From an uncultured Clostridia bacterium (lineage in GTDB: Bacteria > Bacillota > Clostridia > Oscillospirales > Acutalibacteraceae): DNA of 50,190 nt. The stretch covers positions 1 to 50,190 of the forward strand of contig CALWPT010000017.1 of the NCBI GenBank assembly GCA_944383495.1, in the 5' to 3' direction. Both the position numbers and the translations under genes were made by a program. Shown here in pieces: positions 32,701 through 40,480 of this stretch (positions are counted from its first letter, which is position 1; each line of letters opens with the position of its first letter). A model generated the notes under the pieces. That model did no database searches and was not told the DNA's origin. It worked only from the letters and a program-made list of their open reading frames with translations.

Positions 32701-33203
32701 CCCTCCACCAACTCGCAGCGAATATACCCAGACGCCAACAGGCGTTCGATCAGCAGGGCCGGGGATTCCTGCTGTCCTTCCCGCAGGACGATGGTGCGCT
32801 GCCGCAGCGTCTCTTTTGGGATGGTCCACTGCACGGCCGCGTCCGCCGGACAAACCACCACGCGGCCCGGTTGGGAGAGCAGCGCCGTCAATACGCCGAT
32901 CCGCCTGTGTTCGTACTCTTTAGAAACTCCCTCCAAGCCCTGTAGTGCAAAGTCCCGGGCGGGATAGAGCAGCGCATCGGTTCCCAGATTGGCTAGATCC
33001 TCCCGCAGGCGGGAGGCTTCTCCTTCGTCGGCAGTGATCACCAAAGCCCCCTGCCCGGTATCCAGACAGAGGGTGTGGATCACATGCGCCTTGTGGACCC
33101 GCGACAGTCCCGTTGCGCAGCCCGGCAGCATGCCCTCTGCCACCGCCTGCCGCAGCACACGGTATGGGGGCTCTTTTCGCAGGGCCTCGTCTAAAAACTC
33201 CAT
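29727..33203 (-). CDS. mfd: Transcription-repair coupling factor Mfd
   Basis: An 1158-residue ATPase that removes stalled RNA polymerase and recruits UvrA. Domains in order: UvrB-like N-terminal region, the RNA-polymerase-interacting CarD-like domain (about 480-560, LKRGDYVVHAAHGIGVFDGI), the RecG-like helicase core with Walker A GDVGFGKTEVA, the DEEQ box (IVDEEQRFGVGH), SATPIPRTL and GRVGRSPRRAYAYF, and the C-terminal D7 autoinhibitory domain. Length is typical. The ATG at 33203 has an AAGGTGA SD. It follows pth by 15 bases, the conserved Firmicute pth-mfd order; the small fin gene found between them in Bacillus is absent. Confidence 0.97.
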   Translation of the reverse strand: MEFLDEALRKEPPYRVLRQAVAEGMLPGCATGLSRVHKAHVIHTLCLDTGQGALVITADEGEASRLREDLANLGTDALLYPARDFALQGLEGVSKEYEHRRIGVLTALLSQPGRVVVCPADAAVQWTIPKETLRQRTIVLREGQQESPALLIERLLASGYIRCELVEGAGQFAARGGILDVFPIGWDKGARIEFWGNEIDSMAAFDPVDQRRIDRIQELRIPPAGEVLFDSMEDCAELLSAFAEGLSKKQEAAKENILADAARLRDGVRLSSYDKYIALAYEKPASIFDYCGGLLLICDHRNIRDRQKSFYTQQNEDIKALLEQGKLAKGVDCFSLQPGEFAWKLERGHPVFLETFVTGGFDTPLQTLCSFTLRQRNAFMGSLEQLREDLAPVLENGTVCAVLAGGERAASALAADLSDMGIPALYAPNPRELRPGQVTVTTGALSASVEYPAAGLLLLAQSRNTGKTKKYKRPKNAAFIGSIDELKRGDYVVHAAHGIGVFDGIHKIETQGVVKDYIKINYKGADVLYVPVTQLDLVSKYIGSSEESAVRVNKLGGTEWHKTRSRVRGAVKDMAKQLIALYAKRMQQKGFAFSEDTEIQRDFEQKFEYEETDDQLRCAAEIKGDMERPVPMDRLLCGDVGFGKTEVALRAAFKCVTEGKQCAILVPTTILAWQHYQTVSRRMAGTGVRAELLSRFCTPAQQAKTVKELKRGNVDIVIGTHRLISGDVGFRDLGLLIVDEEQRFGVGHKEKLKELYPAVDVLTLSATPIPRTLNMAMSGLRDMSIIEEAPGDRLPVQTYVMEYDSGVLLDAIRRELRRGGQVYYLHNRVESIEKTAVRIQSQLDGARVAVAHGQMGEDELSRVWQRLVEQEIDVLVCTTIIETGVDVPTANTLIIEDCDRMGLSQLHQIRGRVGRSPRRAYAYFTFRRGKALSDVAQKRLEAIREFTEFGAGFKIAMRDLQIRGAGNILGAQQHGNMEAVGYDMYLKLLSDAVAEEKGEKPKQDVECTVDLPVTAHIPESYIESLPARLGIYRRIADIRTQDDVSDVLDELIDRFGEPPAEVKGLIDIAILRNRAAACGFFEIAQRDGSLLLYPRQLDMEQAGRLAAWYKGRIMVGAGAKPYISLRLLPGEEAAKTLGELLFRLFSKEEKQTDSPMGH

Positions 33204-33218
33204 AGGTTCACCTTTATC

Positions 33219-33830
33219 CTATCCATTATATCGGTTCATCGCCTGATCCACGTCGCCTTGAAGCATTAGCTCCAATGCCTTGGCCGCGTCGTCCAGCACC
33301 CCGGCCAGGATTTTCTGCTCTTCCTTGGAAAACTCCGACAGCACCCAAGCCGCCAGGTCATAGTCCGGATGGGGCTTTCCCCCAACGCCAAGCTTAATCC
33401 GGGGAAACTGGTCGCTTCCCGTCTGGTAAATAATGCTCTTTATTCCATTGTGACCTCCGTCGCTTCCCTTACGGCGGATTCGCAGCTTGCCCACCGGAAG
33501 GGAAATATCATCAAAAGCCACGATGACCCGCTCCATGGGGATCTTGAAAAATTGCGCCAGTTCCCGCACAGCCTCGCCGGAATGGTTCATAAAGGTCTGG
33601 GGCTTTACCAATAAGCACCGTGCGCCGGCAATGCTTCCGTCGCCGTAGAGCGCCTTATATTTCAGCCTTTTCACCGGGATGCCATGCAGTCCGGCCAGGG
33701 CGTCGAGAAATAAAAAGCCCGCATTATGCCGGGTTAGTTCGTATTTAGCGCCGGGATTGCCCAAACCCACGATCATATACTGGGGCGCACCGGAGGATCC
33801 AAACCCCTTATTCTTCCTGATTCCAAACAT
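33219..33830 (-). CDS. pth: Peptidyl-tRNA hydrolase
   Basis: A 203-residue enzyme that frees tRNA from peptides dropped by stalled ribosomes. Signatures: MIVGLGNPGAKYELTRHNAG (with the catalytic His before the Asn), VKPQTFMNHSG, VAFDDISLPVGKLRIRRKG and GGHNGIKSI. About 18 extra residues (FGIRKNKGFGSSGAPQY) precede the usual start, but the ATG at 33830 has a good AAGGAGG SD, so the extension is probably real. First gene of the pth-mfd operon; its 5' leader holds a 9-bp hairpin (33874-33898). Confidence 0.95.
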   Translation of the reverse strand: MFGIRKNKGFGSSGAPQYMIVGLGNPGAKYELTRHNAGFLFLDALAGLHGIPVKRLKYKALYGDGSIAGARCLLVKPQTFMNHSGEAVRELAQFFKIPMERVIVAFDDISLPVGKLRIRRKGSDGGHNGIKSIIYQTGSDQFPRIKLGVGGKPHPDYDLAAWVLSEFSKEEQKILAGVLDDAAKALELMLQGDVDQAMNRYNG

Positions 33831-33873
33831 TATTGCCCTCCTTCGCCCTGCCGTTCCTTTTAAAACACCGATA

Positions 33874-33898
33874 AGGGCAGACCTTGGCAGTCTGCCCT
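33874..33898 (-). other. Hairpin in the pth leader
   Basis: AGGGCAGAC (33874-33882) and GTCTGCCCT (33890-33898), 7-base loop, inside the transcribed 5' leader of pth. No specific function is recognised. Confidence 0.4.
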
Positions 33899-33940
33899 GA
33901 AGCGATGTAACGGCTCTTTTCTTCAGCGGGATTGAATTCT

Positions 33941-33970
33941 ATCATACCGCAGGAAAACACCATTTGTCAA
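33941..33970 (-). promoter_or_regulatory. pth-mfd promoter
   Basis: Minus strand: TTGACA (33965-33970), 18-base spacer, TATGAT (33941-33946). Confidence 0.75.
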
Positions 33971-34135
33971 CTAAACAATGTCGAAACCGGCTTGTCCTAT
34001 CAAGCTTTTCGCAGACCGGCGCAACAGTGCGTTTTAAAATATAAAAAATAAAAGGACTATTTAATGGCCGGCATGTGCTTAGCCTCCTTTCCCTGTTTGT
34101 TCTAGCTTACCAAATAATACCCCGGGCCGCAATCC

Positions 34136-34164
34136 TTGCAGGCCGGTAAGATTTATGGTATGAT
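34136..34164 (+). promoter_or_regulatory. Promoter of the queG-like gene
   Basis: TTGCAG (34136-34141), 17-base spacer, TATGAT (34159-34164). A leader of about 130 bases with no gene follows. Confidence 0.55.
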
Positions 34165-34298
34165 AAGATCAAGAATACAAATCAGCAGATGATCCGGACA
34201 AGACTGCCGCCAGAGCAAACGGCCCGCCGCAGCTTCAAAAAGCCGCCGAGATGCGTCGCCGCCCGGAGCGGCCTGCACAATGAGAGGAGGACAGGCAC

Positions 34299-35111
34299 TT
34301 GGAGAAATCTATGCGACTCCCGGGCATGGAGGGGATCCCGCAGTACGGGATCTGCCCGTTTGAGCCGCTGCGAGAGCGGCTGCGATCCTGCCGGGCCGCC
34401 GCCCGTCTGCCGCAATCCGCCCGGTCGGTTATTGTGTGCCTGTTTCCTTATTTTACCCACGGAAAGGGAAACCTGTCCCGATACGCTGCGGTGCCCGATT
34501 ACCATCAGGTGGCGGGCGGGCTGCTGGAACAGGCGGCGGCAGAGCTGAAGCAGGCTTTTCCCGGCAAGCAGTTTGTTGCTTTCACGGATAATTCCCCTAT
34601 CCCGGAGGTATACGCCGCCTGCGTTGCGGGCCTGGGCGTTTTAGGCCGGCATGGACTGCTCATTACTCCTGTGTTTGGCAGCTATGTGTTTATCGGAGAA
34701 ATCGTTACCGATCAAGCATTTCCGGCAGAGGCCCATCCGCTGCGGGAATGTCCCGGATGCGGAGCCTGCGAGCGGGCCTGTCCTACCGGGGCGGCGGGAA
34801 TCTCAGGGGATAAAGGCGCTTGCCTGTCCGCTGTAACCCAGAAAAAAGGAGATTTGTCCCCCGCGGAAGCGCAGATGATCCGTGAAAGCGGCTGTATCTG
34901 GGGCTGTGACCTCTGTCAGGAGGCCTGTCCTTTGAACCGGGATACGCCGCAAACATCGCTGCCCGGATTTTTATCAGACATTCGAAAAAGCTTTAATCCG
35001 GGGGATCCTTTGGAAGGCAGGGCCTTCGGATGGCGGGGGCGGGCGGTCATCGAGCGGAATGCGCGCCTGCTCAAGCCGGATATGGCGGGCAAGACGGGGA
35101 AAAGCTCTTAG
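34299..35111 (+). CDS. QueG-like double [4Fe-4S] protein (epoxyqueuosine reductase family)
   Basis: A 270-residue protein. The N-terminal part (about 1-140) resembles the corrinoid-binding DUF1730 region of QueG (SVIVCLFPYF, then FVAFTDNSPIPEVYAA and GVLGRHGLLITP). Two ferredoxin-type clusters follow: CPGCGACERACPTGA and CIWGCDLCQEACP. QueG removes the epoxide of epoxyqueuosine in the tRNA wobble base; this protein lacks the C-terminal HEAT-like part of longer QueG enzymes, so the assignment is to the family only. The TTG at 34299 is used because AGAGGAGG lies 8 bases upstream. Confidence 0.8.
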   Translation: MEKSMRLPGMEGIPQYGICPFEPLRERLRSCRAAARLPQSARSVIVCLFPYFTHGKGNLSRYAAVPDYHQVAGGLLEQAAAELKQAFPGKQFVAFTDNSPIPEVYAACVAGLGVLGRHGLLITPVFGSYVFIGEIVTDQAFPAEAHPLRECPGCGACERACPTGAAGISGDKGACLSAVTQKKGDLSPAEAQMIRESGCIWGCDLCQEACPLNRDTPQTSLPGFLSDIRKSFNPGDPLEGRAFGWRGRAVIERNARLLKPDMAGKTGKSS

Positions 35112-35182
35112 CGCCCTTGCATTTCCGCGCCAGGTATGATAAGATAAAGCAGCAACTGCTTAAGGAGAAATGGGGTTCACTG

Positions 35183-35836
35183 ATGAGACGCTTGACAAAG
35201 CCGTTCCTTTGCCTGCTTCTTTCGCTGCTTCTGGCGGCGGGCGGCGTATTGCCTGCCTTTGCGGAAGCCGGAACCGCTGGAACCGCCGAGGCTCCCCTTG
35301 ACCCAGCTACCGTTACCCTGAACCAGCCCGACGCTAAGGCCGGGGAGAATTTTACCATATCCATCGCTTTGTCGGAGAACTCCGGAGCCTGCGGCATTGA
35401 TTTCACCATTTTGTATGACAGCAGCAAGGCGGAACTGATCAGCTGCGGCAAGGCCGAGGAGTTGAATGGGCTTTCCGTTCCCAACACCGAGCAGGCGGGA
35501 AAAATTTTATATTCTTACGCCAATCTAGAACCGCTGGTTACAGCGGAGCCTTTTTTTACCGCCGAATTCAAGGCCAAAACGGGCATTCAAAAGGGCGACG
35601 GGGCAATTCGCCTGCAAATGGACAGTATTTTTAATTACGATGGGAAGGAAATTCTCATGAAGGGAGACGGTGTTGGCGCCTCCCTTTCGGAGCCTGCAAA
35701 AGAAGCTGAAGAATTTAACAGCTGGCTGCTGATGGTGCTTATTGGCCTGGTGGTTGCAGCCGGGGCGGTACTGGTAATTTTATTGATAAAGAAAAGGAAG
35801 CAAAAGCCGGCAGATCCCAGGCAGCGGAACGCATAG
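35183..35836 (+). CDS. Membrane-anchored cohesin-like domain protein
   Basis: A 217-residue exported protein: signal peptide (MRRLTKPFLCLLLSLLLAAG ...), then a cohesin-like beta-sandwich at about 40-160 (AGENFTISIALSENSGACGI, FTILYDSSKAELISC, FFTAEFKAKT), then a single membrane helix (LMVLIGLVVAAGAVLVILLI) and a short basic tail. This would display the domain on the outer face of the membrane. Cohesin domains bind dockerins in cellulosomes, but isolated ones also serve other adhesion roles; no dockerin gene is seen here. The ATG at 35183 is the only in-frame start before the signal peptide; its SD is poor. Confidence 0.7.
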   Translation: MRRLTKPFLCLLLSLLLAAGGVLPAFAEAGTAGTAEAPLDPATVTLNQPDAKAGENFTISIALSENSGACGIDFTILYDSSKAELISCGKAEELNGLSVPNTEQAGKILYSYANLEPLVTAEPFFTAEFKAKTGIQKGDGAIRLQMDSIFNYDGKEILMKGDGVGASLSEPAKEAEEFNSWLLMVLIGLVVAAGAVLVILLIKKRKQKPADPRQRNA

Positions 35837-35858
35837 GCTTTTGCCTTCACAATCCTTG

Positions 35859-35899
35859 TTTTTGCGCGTGGCTGGCCGTTTGTCCGCCGCGCGCAAAAA
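35859..35899 (+). terminator. Possible terminator between the cohesin-like gene and mnmA
   Basis: TTTTTGCGCG (35859-35868) with CGCGCAAAAA (35890-35899), 21-base loop. On the plus strand the T-run precedes the stem, so it is weak at best. Confidence 0.3.
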
Positions 35900-35956
35900 A
35901 TATTCAGAAACCGGGGAAAGGAGACCTGCTTCCAGGCGGAAGCATCGGGAATCAAT

Positions 35957-37030
35957 ATGGCAAAAGAAAAGGTTCTGGTCGCCATGAGCGGCGGGGTGGA
36001 CTCCTCGGCGGCGGCGGCGCTGCTGCTGGAACAGGGGTATGAGGTGGAGGGGGCTACCTTCCGGGTCTGTCCCGATTCGCAAGAGGAGGCTTCCAATAGG
36101 GGCTGCTCCCCTTCCGCCGCCTTGGACGCGCAAAGGGTAGCCGAGCGCCTTGGAATCCGGCACCACGTTTTTGATTTTATGGATTTGTTTGAGGAGGCGG
36201 TCATCGAACCCTTTATGGAAGAATACCAGCGGGGCCGCACGCCCAATCCCTGTATCCTTTGCAACCAAAGGATCAAGTTCGAAGCGCTTCTGCACCGGGC
36301 GCTGGCGATGGGGTTTGATTTTATCGCCACCGGGCATTACGCCCGCATTCACGCATCCGGCGGTTTATTTCGCCTTTTTAGCGCACCCAGCGGCAAAGAT
36401 CAGACCTACGCTTTATACCGTCTGAATCAATTTCAGCTTTCCCATTTGCTGCTGCCGGTGGGGGAAATCCCAAAGCCCGAGGTGCGGCGGTATGCGGAAC
36501 AAAAAGGCCTCCCGGTATTTGCCAAACCCGATTCCCAGGAAATCTGTTTTGTAAAGGATAACGATTACGCTCGGTTTATCACCCAGCGAAAGGGAGCCTG
36601 TGAGCCGGGGGACTTTGTTGATTCCCATGGAAAAGTGATTGGACGGCATAAGGGCGTGATCCACTACACAGTGGGCCAGCGCAAGGGCCTTGGCGTGAGC
36701 TTCGGGGCGCCCCGGTTTGTATTGGCGGTGGACGCTGTCCATAACCAGGTGACGCTGGGAATGGGCGGCGAGCTGATGAAACGGGGCCTCACAGCGGAAA
36801 ACCTGCACTGGATCCTCCCTAACCACCCGAAGCAGCCGCTGCGGTGCGAGGCCAAAATCCGCTACTCTGCTCCGGTGGTTCCCGCCACTGTCACGCTTTT
36901 GGATGGAAACCGCGCCCAAGTGGAATTTGACCATCCTGTGCGGGCGGCAACGCCGGGACAGGCTGTGGTTTTTTATCAGGGGGACGAGGTGCTGGGCGGC
37001 GGCGTCATTGATAGCGTGTCGGAGCACTGA
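35957..37030 (+). CDS. mnmA: tRNA 2-thiouridine(34) synthase MnmA
   Basis: A 357-residue enzyme that thiolates U34 of Lys, Glu and Gln tRNAs using persulfide sulfur and ATP. Seen: the PP-loop MSGGVDSSAAA near the N terminus, RTPNPCILCN with Cys99, and SQEICFVKDNDY with Cys197, the pair that carries and transfers sulfur. The C-terminal beta-barrel (GLTAENLHWI, AQVEFDHPVRAATPGQAVVF) is complete. The ATG at 35957 is the only possible start; a strong AAAGGAG sits 33 bases upstream, with a 7-bp hairpin (35927-35944) between, and a weaker GGGA 6 bases upstream. Confidence 0.96.
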   Translation: MAKEKVLVAMSGGVDSSAAAALLLEQGYEVEGATFRVCPDSQEEASNRGCSPSAALDAQRVAERLGIRHHVFDFMDLFEEAVIEPFMEEYQRGRTPNPCILCNQRIKFEALLHRALAMGFDFIATGHYARIHASGGLFRLFSAPSGKDQTYALYRLNQFQLSHLLLPVGEIPKPEVRRYAEQKGLPVFAKPDSQEICFVKDNDYARFITQRKGACEPGDFVDSHGKVIGRHKGVIHYTVGQRKGLGVSFGAPRFVLAVDAVHNQVTLGMGGELMKRGLTAENLHWILPNHPKQPLRCEAKIRYSAPVVPATVTLLDGNRAQVEFDHPVRAATPGQAVVFYQGDEVLGGGVIDSVSEH

Positions 37031-37115
37031 GGCGGCTCCTTTTTAACAATTTGACACGGATCATCGCAATGGGCAGGCGCTTTACGCGCCGGCGAAGGCC
37101 GTCTTTTACGCTTTA

Positions 37116-37150
37116 AAAAAGCGGTGCTTGAAAGCCAAGCACCGCTTTTT
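37116..37150. terminator. Bidirectional terminator between mnmA and the feo operon
   Basis: AAAAAGCGGTGCTT (37116-37129) with AAGCACCGCTTTTT (37137-37150), 7-base loop, T-runs on both strands. Confidence 0.9.
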
Positions 37151-37209
37151 CATTGGCCCAATTGCATGCGGCGCGCTAGCGCTCCGCCGGGCGCCCAATT
37201 ACAGTCGGA

Positions 37210-37380
37210 TCATTTCTTATGACAGACACACGCAGACGGGCAGTTCTCACATCCGCAGCCGCAGGAGCTTTTTCCCTTTCGTTTGTCCCGCGCCAGCTTG
37301 ACGATAATCAGCGCAACCACAGTCAGGATAACCGCTCCGATTAGAATCGTCGACAGGTTCTCGGTCAAAAATTCGAGCAT
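37210..37380 (-). CDS. FeoB-associated Cys-rich membrane protein
   Basis: A 56-residue protein: a short N terminus (MLEFLTENL), one membrane helix (TILIGAVILTVVALIIVKLA), a basic stretch and a Cys-rich tail CGCGCENCPSACVCHKK with six cysteines. This is the layout of the small proteins found after feoB in Clostridia, possibly binding iron or a cluster on the cytoplasmic side. The ATG at 37380 follows AAGGAG by about 8 bases. It lies 21 bases after the feoB stop and before the terminator at 37116-37150, closing the feo operon. Confidence 0.88.
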   Translation of the reverse strand: MLEFLTENLSTILIGAVILTVVALIIVKLARDKRKGKSSCGCGCENCPSACVCHKK

Positions 37381-37401
37381 TTGCCCATCTCCTTTCCTTT
37401 T

Positions 37402-39864
37402 TTAAACGCGAGCCCTAGCCTTCAGAGAATTGCTCTCCTTATAGGGCCTAAACAGAAGCCAGACGAACAGCGCCACCAGCAGGAACGCAATCACAGTGAA
37501 GACGCCGAATCCGCCGCCGGTAAACAAACTGCCGATTTGGTATATGCACAGGGCCACTGCGTATGCAAATATGGTCTGGTACCCGATGGCGAACATAGTC
37601 CATTTTGCGCTGTTCATTTCCCGCTTGATTGCGCCCATGGCGGCAAAGCAGGGAGCGCAGAGGAGGTTGAACACCAGAAAGGAGTAAGCCGCCAGGGGTG
37701 TAAAGCTGGAGGCCAGCATTCCCCAGATTTCCACACCGTCTTCCGCCACCTCAGCAAAACCGAACAAGACGCCGAAGGTTCCCACAACGTTTTCCTTTGC
37801 CACCAATCCGGTAATTGCAGCCACGGCCGCTTCCCAGCTGCCCCAGCCCAAAGGCGCAAACACCCAGGAAATCGCGTTTCCAATGTTGGCTAAGAAGCCA
37901 TCGGACAAATCCGTCACCATGGTGAATCTTCCGTCCACAATGCCAAAGCTGGAGGTAAACCAGATAACGATGGTAGACAGCAGAATGATGGTTCCGGCCT
38001 TTTTCATGAAGGACCAGCCTCGTTCCCACATGCTGCGAAGCACGTTGCCCGCAGTGGGCCAGTGGTAAGCCGGCAGCTCCATGACAAAGGGCGCCGGATC
38101 CCCCGAAAACATTTTGGTCTTTTTCAGTATTATGCCCGATACCACAATAGCCGCAACACCGACAAAGTACGCGCTGGGAGCCACCCACCAGGCCCCTTGG
38201 AACAGCGCTCCCGCGATCAGCGCAATAATAGGAAGCTTCGCGCCGCAGGGAATAAAGGTTGTGGTCATAACCGTCATTTTCCGGTCTCTGTCGTTTTCAA
38301 TGGTGCGGGACGCCATGATGCCCGGCACGCCGCATCCAGAACCGATGAGCATGGGGATAAAGGACTTGCCCGATAAACCGAACTTGCGGAAAATTCGGTC
38401 CATGATAAAGGCAATCCGCGCCATATACCCGCAGGATTCCAGGAAGGCTAAGAACAGGAACAGAATCAGCATCTGCGGCACAAATCCCAGCACAGCGCCT
38501 ACGCCGGCTACAATACCGTTTAAAATCAGGCTTTGCAGCCAATCGGCACAATGAACGGCATGCAGTCCATCCTCAATTAAAACGGGAATGCCCGGCACCC
38601 AAACACCATAATCCGCCGGGTCAGGCTCCTCCGCTTCCAGGGCCGACGCAAAATCCGCCAGGGCCACCGTGATTTCGGTCACGCTGCCGTCCTCAGCCTC
38701 CTGCTGGGCAACGGCCGTCAGCCCGGCTGCGGCGGCGCTTGCGGTGAAGGAATCAATCACCGCCTGGTCGGGGGTCTCCGCCTCCAGCGTTTCCCGGATC
38801 CCCGCCGTGTCGATGCCGGCTTCGTCCGCGCCCTCCAGATACGCCTCCAGCTTCAGAGCCTCCACGCCGTACTCCTCCGACGCCTCTTCATACGCGGAAG
38901 AGCCAATAGTGAACAAGTGCCAGCCATCGCCAAACAGACAATCGTTGGTCCAGTCCGTAACAAAGGTTCCCACCGTGGTCACGGAAATGTAATACACAAT
39001 GAACATAACCACCGCGAAAATTGGGAGCGCCGCAAACCGGTTGGTCACCACCCGATCAATTTTATCCGACACCGAAAGCTTAGCCTTGTTCTTCTTTTCA
39101 TAACAGCCTTCCATGATCAAGGATATGTATTGGTACCGTTCGTTGGTAATGATGCTTTCGCTGTCGTCATCCAATTCCTTCTCCAGCGCGGCAATCTTGT
39201 TCTCAACGGCTGGAACGGACTCCATCTGCTCCCGGATTTTATCATCCCGTTCAAGCAGCTTGATGGCATAAAACCGCTTTTGCCCATCGGGAATTCCCAC
39301 CAGCTGCTCCTCAATGGAGCCCAGCACCTGTTCAACGGACTCTCTAAACCGGTGCACGGGAGGCGTCGCTACGCCCTCCTTCGCCGCACGGACCGCAGCC
39401 GCGGCTGCCTGCTGAATCCCCGTGCCTTTCAGGGCGGATATTTCCACCACCTCACAGCCCAGATCCTTTTGCAGCCGTTCGATATTGATCTTGTCGCCGT
39501 TTTTTCTAATCACGTCCATCATGTTGACGGCCATAACCACCGGGATATCCAACTCCATCAGCTGGGTTGTCAGGTACAGGTTCCGCTCGATATTCGTTCC
39601 GTCCACGATATTTAAAATAGCGTCGGGACGCTCCTGCAGCAGATAATTCCGCGCTACAACCTCCTCCAGCGTGTAGGGAGACAGAGAGTAAATTCCGGGA
39701 AGGTCGGTAATGACTACATTCTTATGGTTTTTTAGCCGTCCTTCCTTCTTTTCCACCGTGACGCCCGGCCAGTTTCCCACAAACTGGTTGGCTCCCGTCA
39801 GGGCGTTAAACAGCGTGGTCTTACCGCTGTTTGGATTGCCGGCCAGGGCAATTTTGATCGGCAT
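37402..39864 (-). CDS. feoB: Ferrous iron transport protein B
   Basis: An 820-residue Fe2+ permease. The N-terminal GTPase has GNPNSGKTT (G1), DLPGIYSL (G3), NMMD (G4) and SALKGTG (G5). After a helical spacer come the membrane domain halves with the Gate motifs (IPMLIGSGCGVPGI with its conserved Cys, and LCAPCFAAMGAI). A hydrophilic, acidic, Ala-rich insertion of about 100 residues (around 335-430, with EAYLEGADEAGIDTAG and EAEEPDPADYGV) follows the first membrane helix and would face outside. The SD GAGGAGG precedes the ATG at 39864. An operator-like box (39889-39904) lies just before it. Confidence 0.96.
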   Translation of the reverse strand: MPIKIALAGNPNSGKTTLFNALTGANQFVGNWPGVTVEKKEGRLKNHKNVVITDLPGIYSLSPYTLEEVVARNYLLQERPDAILNIVDGTNIERNLYLTTQLMELDIPVVMAVNMMDVIRKNGDKINIERLQKDLGCEVVEISALKGTGIQQAAAAAVRAAKEGVATPPVHRFRESVEQVLGSIEEQLVGIPDGQKRFYAIKLLERDDKIREQMESVPAVENKIAALEKELDDDSESIITNERYQYISLIMEGCYEKKNKAKLSVSDKIDRVVTNRFAALPIFAVVMFIVYYISVTTVGTFVTDWTNDCLFGDGWHLFTIGSSAYEEASEEYGVEALKLEAYLEGADEAGIDTAGIRETLEAETPDQAVIDSFTASAAAAGLTAVAQQEAEDGSVTEITVALADFASALEAEEPDPADYGVWVPGIPVLIEDGLHAVHCADWLQSLILNGIVAGVGAVLGFVPQMLILFLFLAFLESCGYMARIAFIMDRIFRKFGLSGKSFIPMLIGSGCGVPGIMASRTIENDRDRKMTVMTTTFIPCGAKLPIIALIAGALFQGAWWVAPSAYFVGVAAIVVSGIILKKTKMFSGDPAPFVMELPAYHWPTAGNVLRSMWERGWSFMKKAGTIILLSTIVIWFTSSFGIVDGRFTMVTDLSDGFLANIGNAISWVFAPLGWGSWEAAVAAITGLVAKENVVGTFGVLFGFAEVAEDGVEIWGMLASSFTPLAAYSFLVFNLLCAPCFAAMGAIKREMNSAKWTMFAIGYQTIFAYAVALCIYQIGSLFTGGGFGVFTVIAFLLVALFVWLLFRPYKESNSLKARARV

Positions 39865-39888
39865 TGCATTTCCTCCTCATTCATTATA

Positions 39889-39904
39889 GTTAGATTTGAC
39901 TAAC
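39889..39904. promoter_or_regulatory. Feo box C: GTTAG-N6-CTAAC
   Basis: GTTAGATTTGACTAAC in the 46-base gap between feoA2 and feoB. Same form as the two boxes before feoA1. Confidence 0.65.
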
Positions 39905-39910
39905 TTATAG

Positions 39911-40138
39911 TCAAAATAAATTGACCTCAATCATATCGGCGTCGGCCTTACGAATGGACAGTTCATAGCCTCGAACGGTTACCTCAACAGGATCGCCTAA
40001 CGGCGCTACCCGGCGGACATAAATAGGAACCCCCTTGGTAATTCCCATATCCATAATCCGGCGCTTGACCGCGCCTTTCCCATGCAGTCTAACCACAGTC
40101 GCTGACTTGCCACAGGGAACCTCTCGCAGCGTTTTCAT
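39911..40138 (-). CDS. feoA: FeoA family protein (second copy)
   Basis: A 75-residue SH3-like protein: MKTLREVPCGKSATVVRLHG, then RRIMDMGITKGVPIYVRRVA, the typical FeoA strand order. FeoA is a small cytoplasmic partner of FeoB. The ATG at 40138 has AGGAAGGG 7 bases upstream and starts at the domain boundary. A longer frame from an ATG at 40219 overlaps the upstream feoA stop by 4 bases (ATGA) but would add 27 residues unlike the family; both starts could be used. Confidence 0.88.
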   Translation of the reverse strand: MKTLREVPCGKSATVVRLHGKGAVKRRIMDMGITKGVPIYVRRVAPLGDPVEVTVRGYELSIRKADADMIEVNLF

Positions 40139-40215
40139 CTCATTACCCTTCCTTTCGCAAAAATAACTGGCTTGGACTGCCTCTCCATCGAAAAGCAGCG
40201 CTGGTTGTCCTTGGC

Positions 40216-40425
40216 TCATACCATAATCCTATTGGCCATTTCCCTGCTGATCGCCACGCGGGAATTCTTGATATTTACAATCACGTTCCCGCTCATTCTC
40301 GCAACAACCTGAACCTCTGAGCCAACAACAAAGCCCAGGCCCTCTAAAAACCGGCGCGTATCCTTTCTGCCAAAGACCTGCCGGATCTGCCCGGACTCTC
40401 CCGCCTGTACCAGCGTTAATGGCAT
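40216..40425 (-). CDS. feoA: FeoA family protein (first copy)
   Basis: A 69-residue FeoA-domain protein: MPLTLVQAGESGQIRQVFG, RFLEGLGFVVGSEVQVVARM, then NVIVNIKNSRVAISREMANRI. First gene of the feoA-feoA-feoB operon; tandem feoA genes are common in Clostridia. An SD GAAAGGGTG lies before the ATG. Control is probably by an iron-sensing repressor acting at the two GTTAG-N6-CTAA boxes that overlap and follow its promoter. Confidence 0.9.
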   Translation of the reverse strand: MPLTLVQAGESGQIRQVFGRKDTRRFLEGLGFVVGSEVQVVARMSGNVIVNIKNSRVAISREMANRIMV

Positions 40426-40454
40426 TTTCTTTCACCCTTTCTTATTTTTCTTTA

Positions 40455-40470
40455 GTTAGTGTTTTCTAAC
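40455..40470. promoter_or_regulatory. Feo box A: GTTAG-N6-CTAAC
   Basis: GTTAGTGTTTTCTAAC, just downstream of the predicted feo promoter on the minus strand. Confidence 0.7.
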
Positions 40471-40480
40471 TCACAAATAT

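Noticed and set aside
35927..35944. Regulatory hairpin between SD and start of mnmA
   Set aside because: The stem is only 7 bp and a closer weak SD (GGGA) exists, so a special initiation mechanism is not needed.
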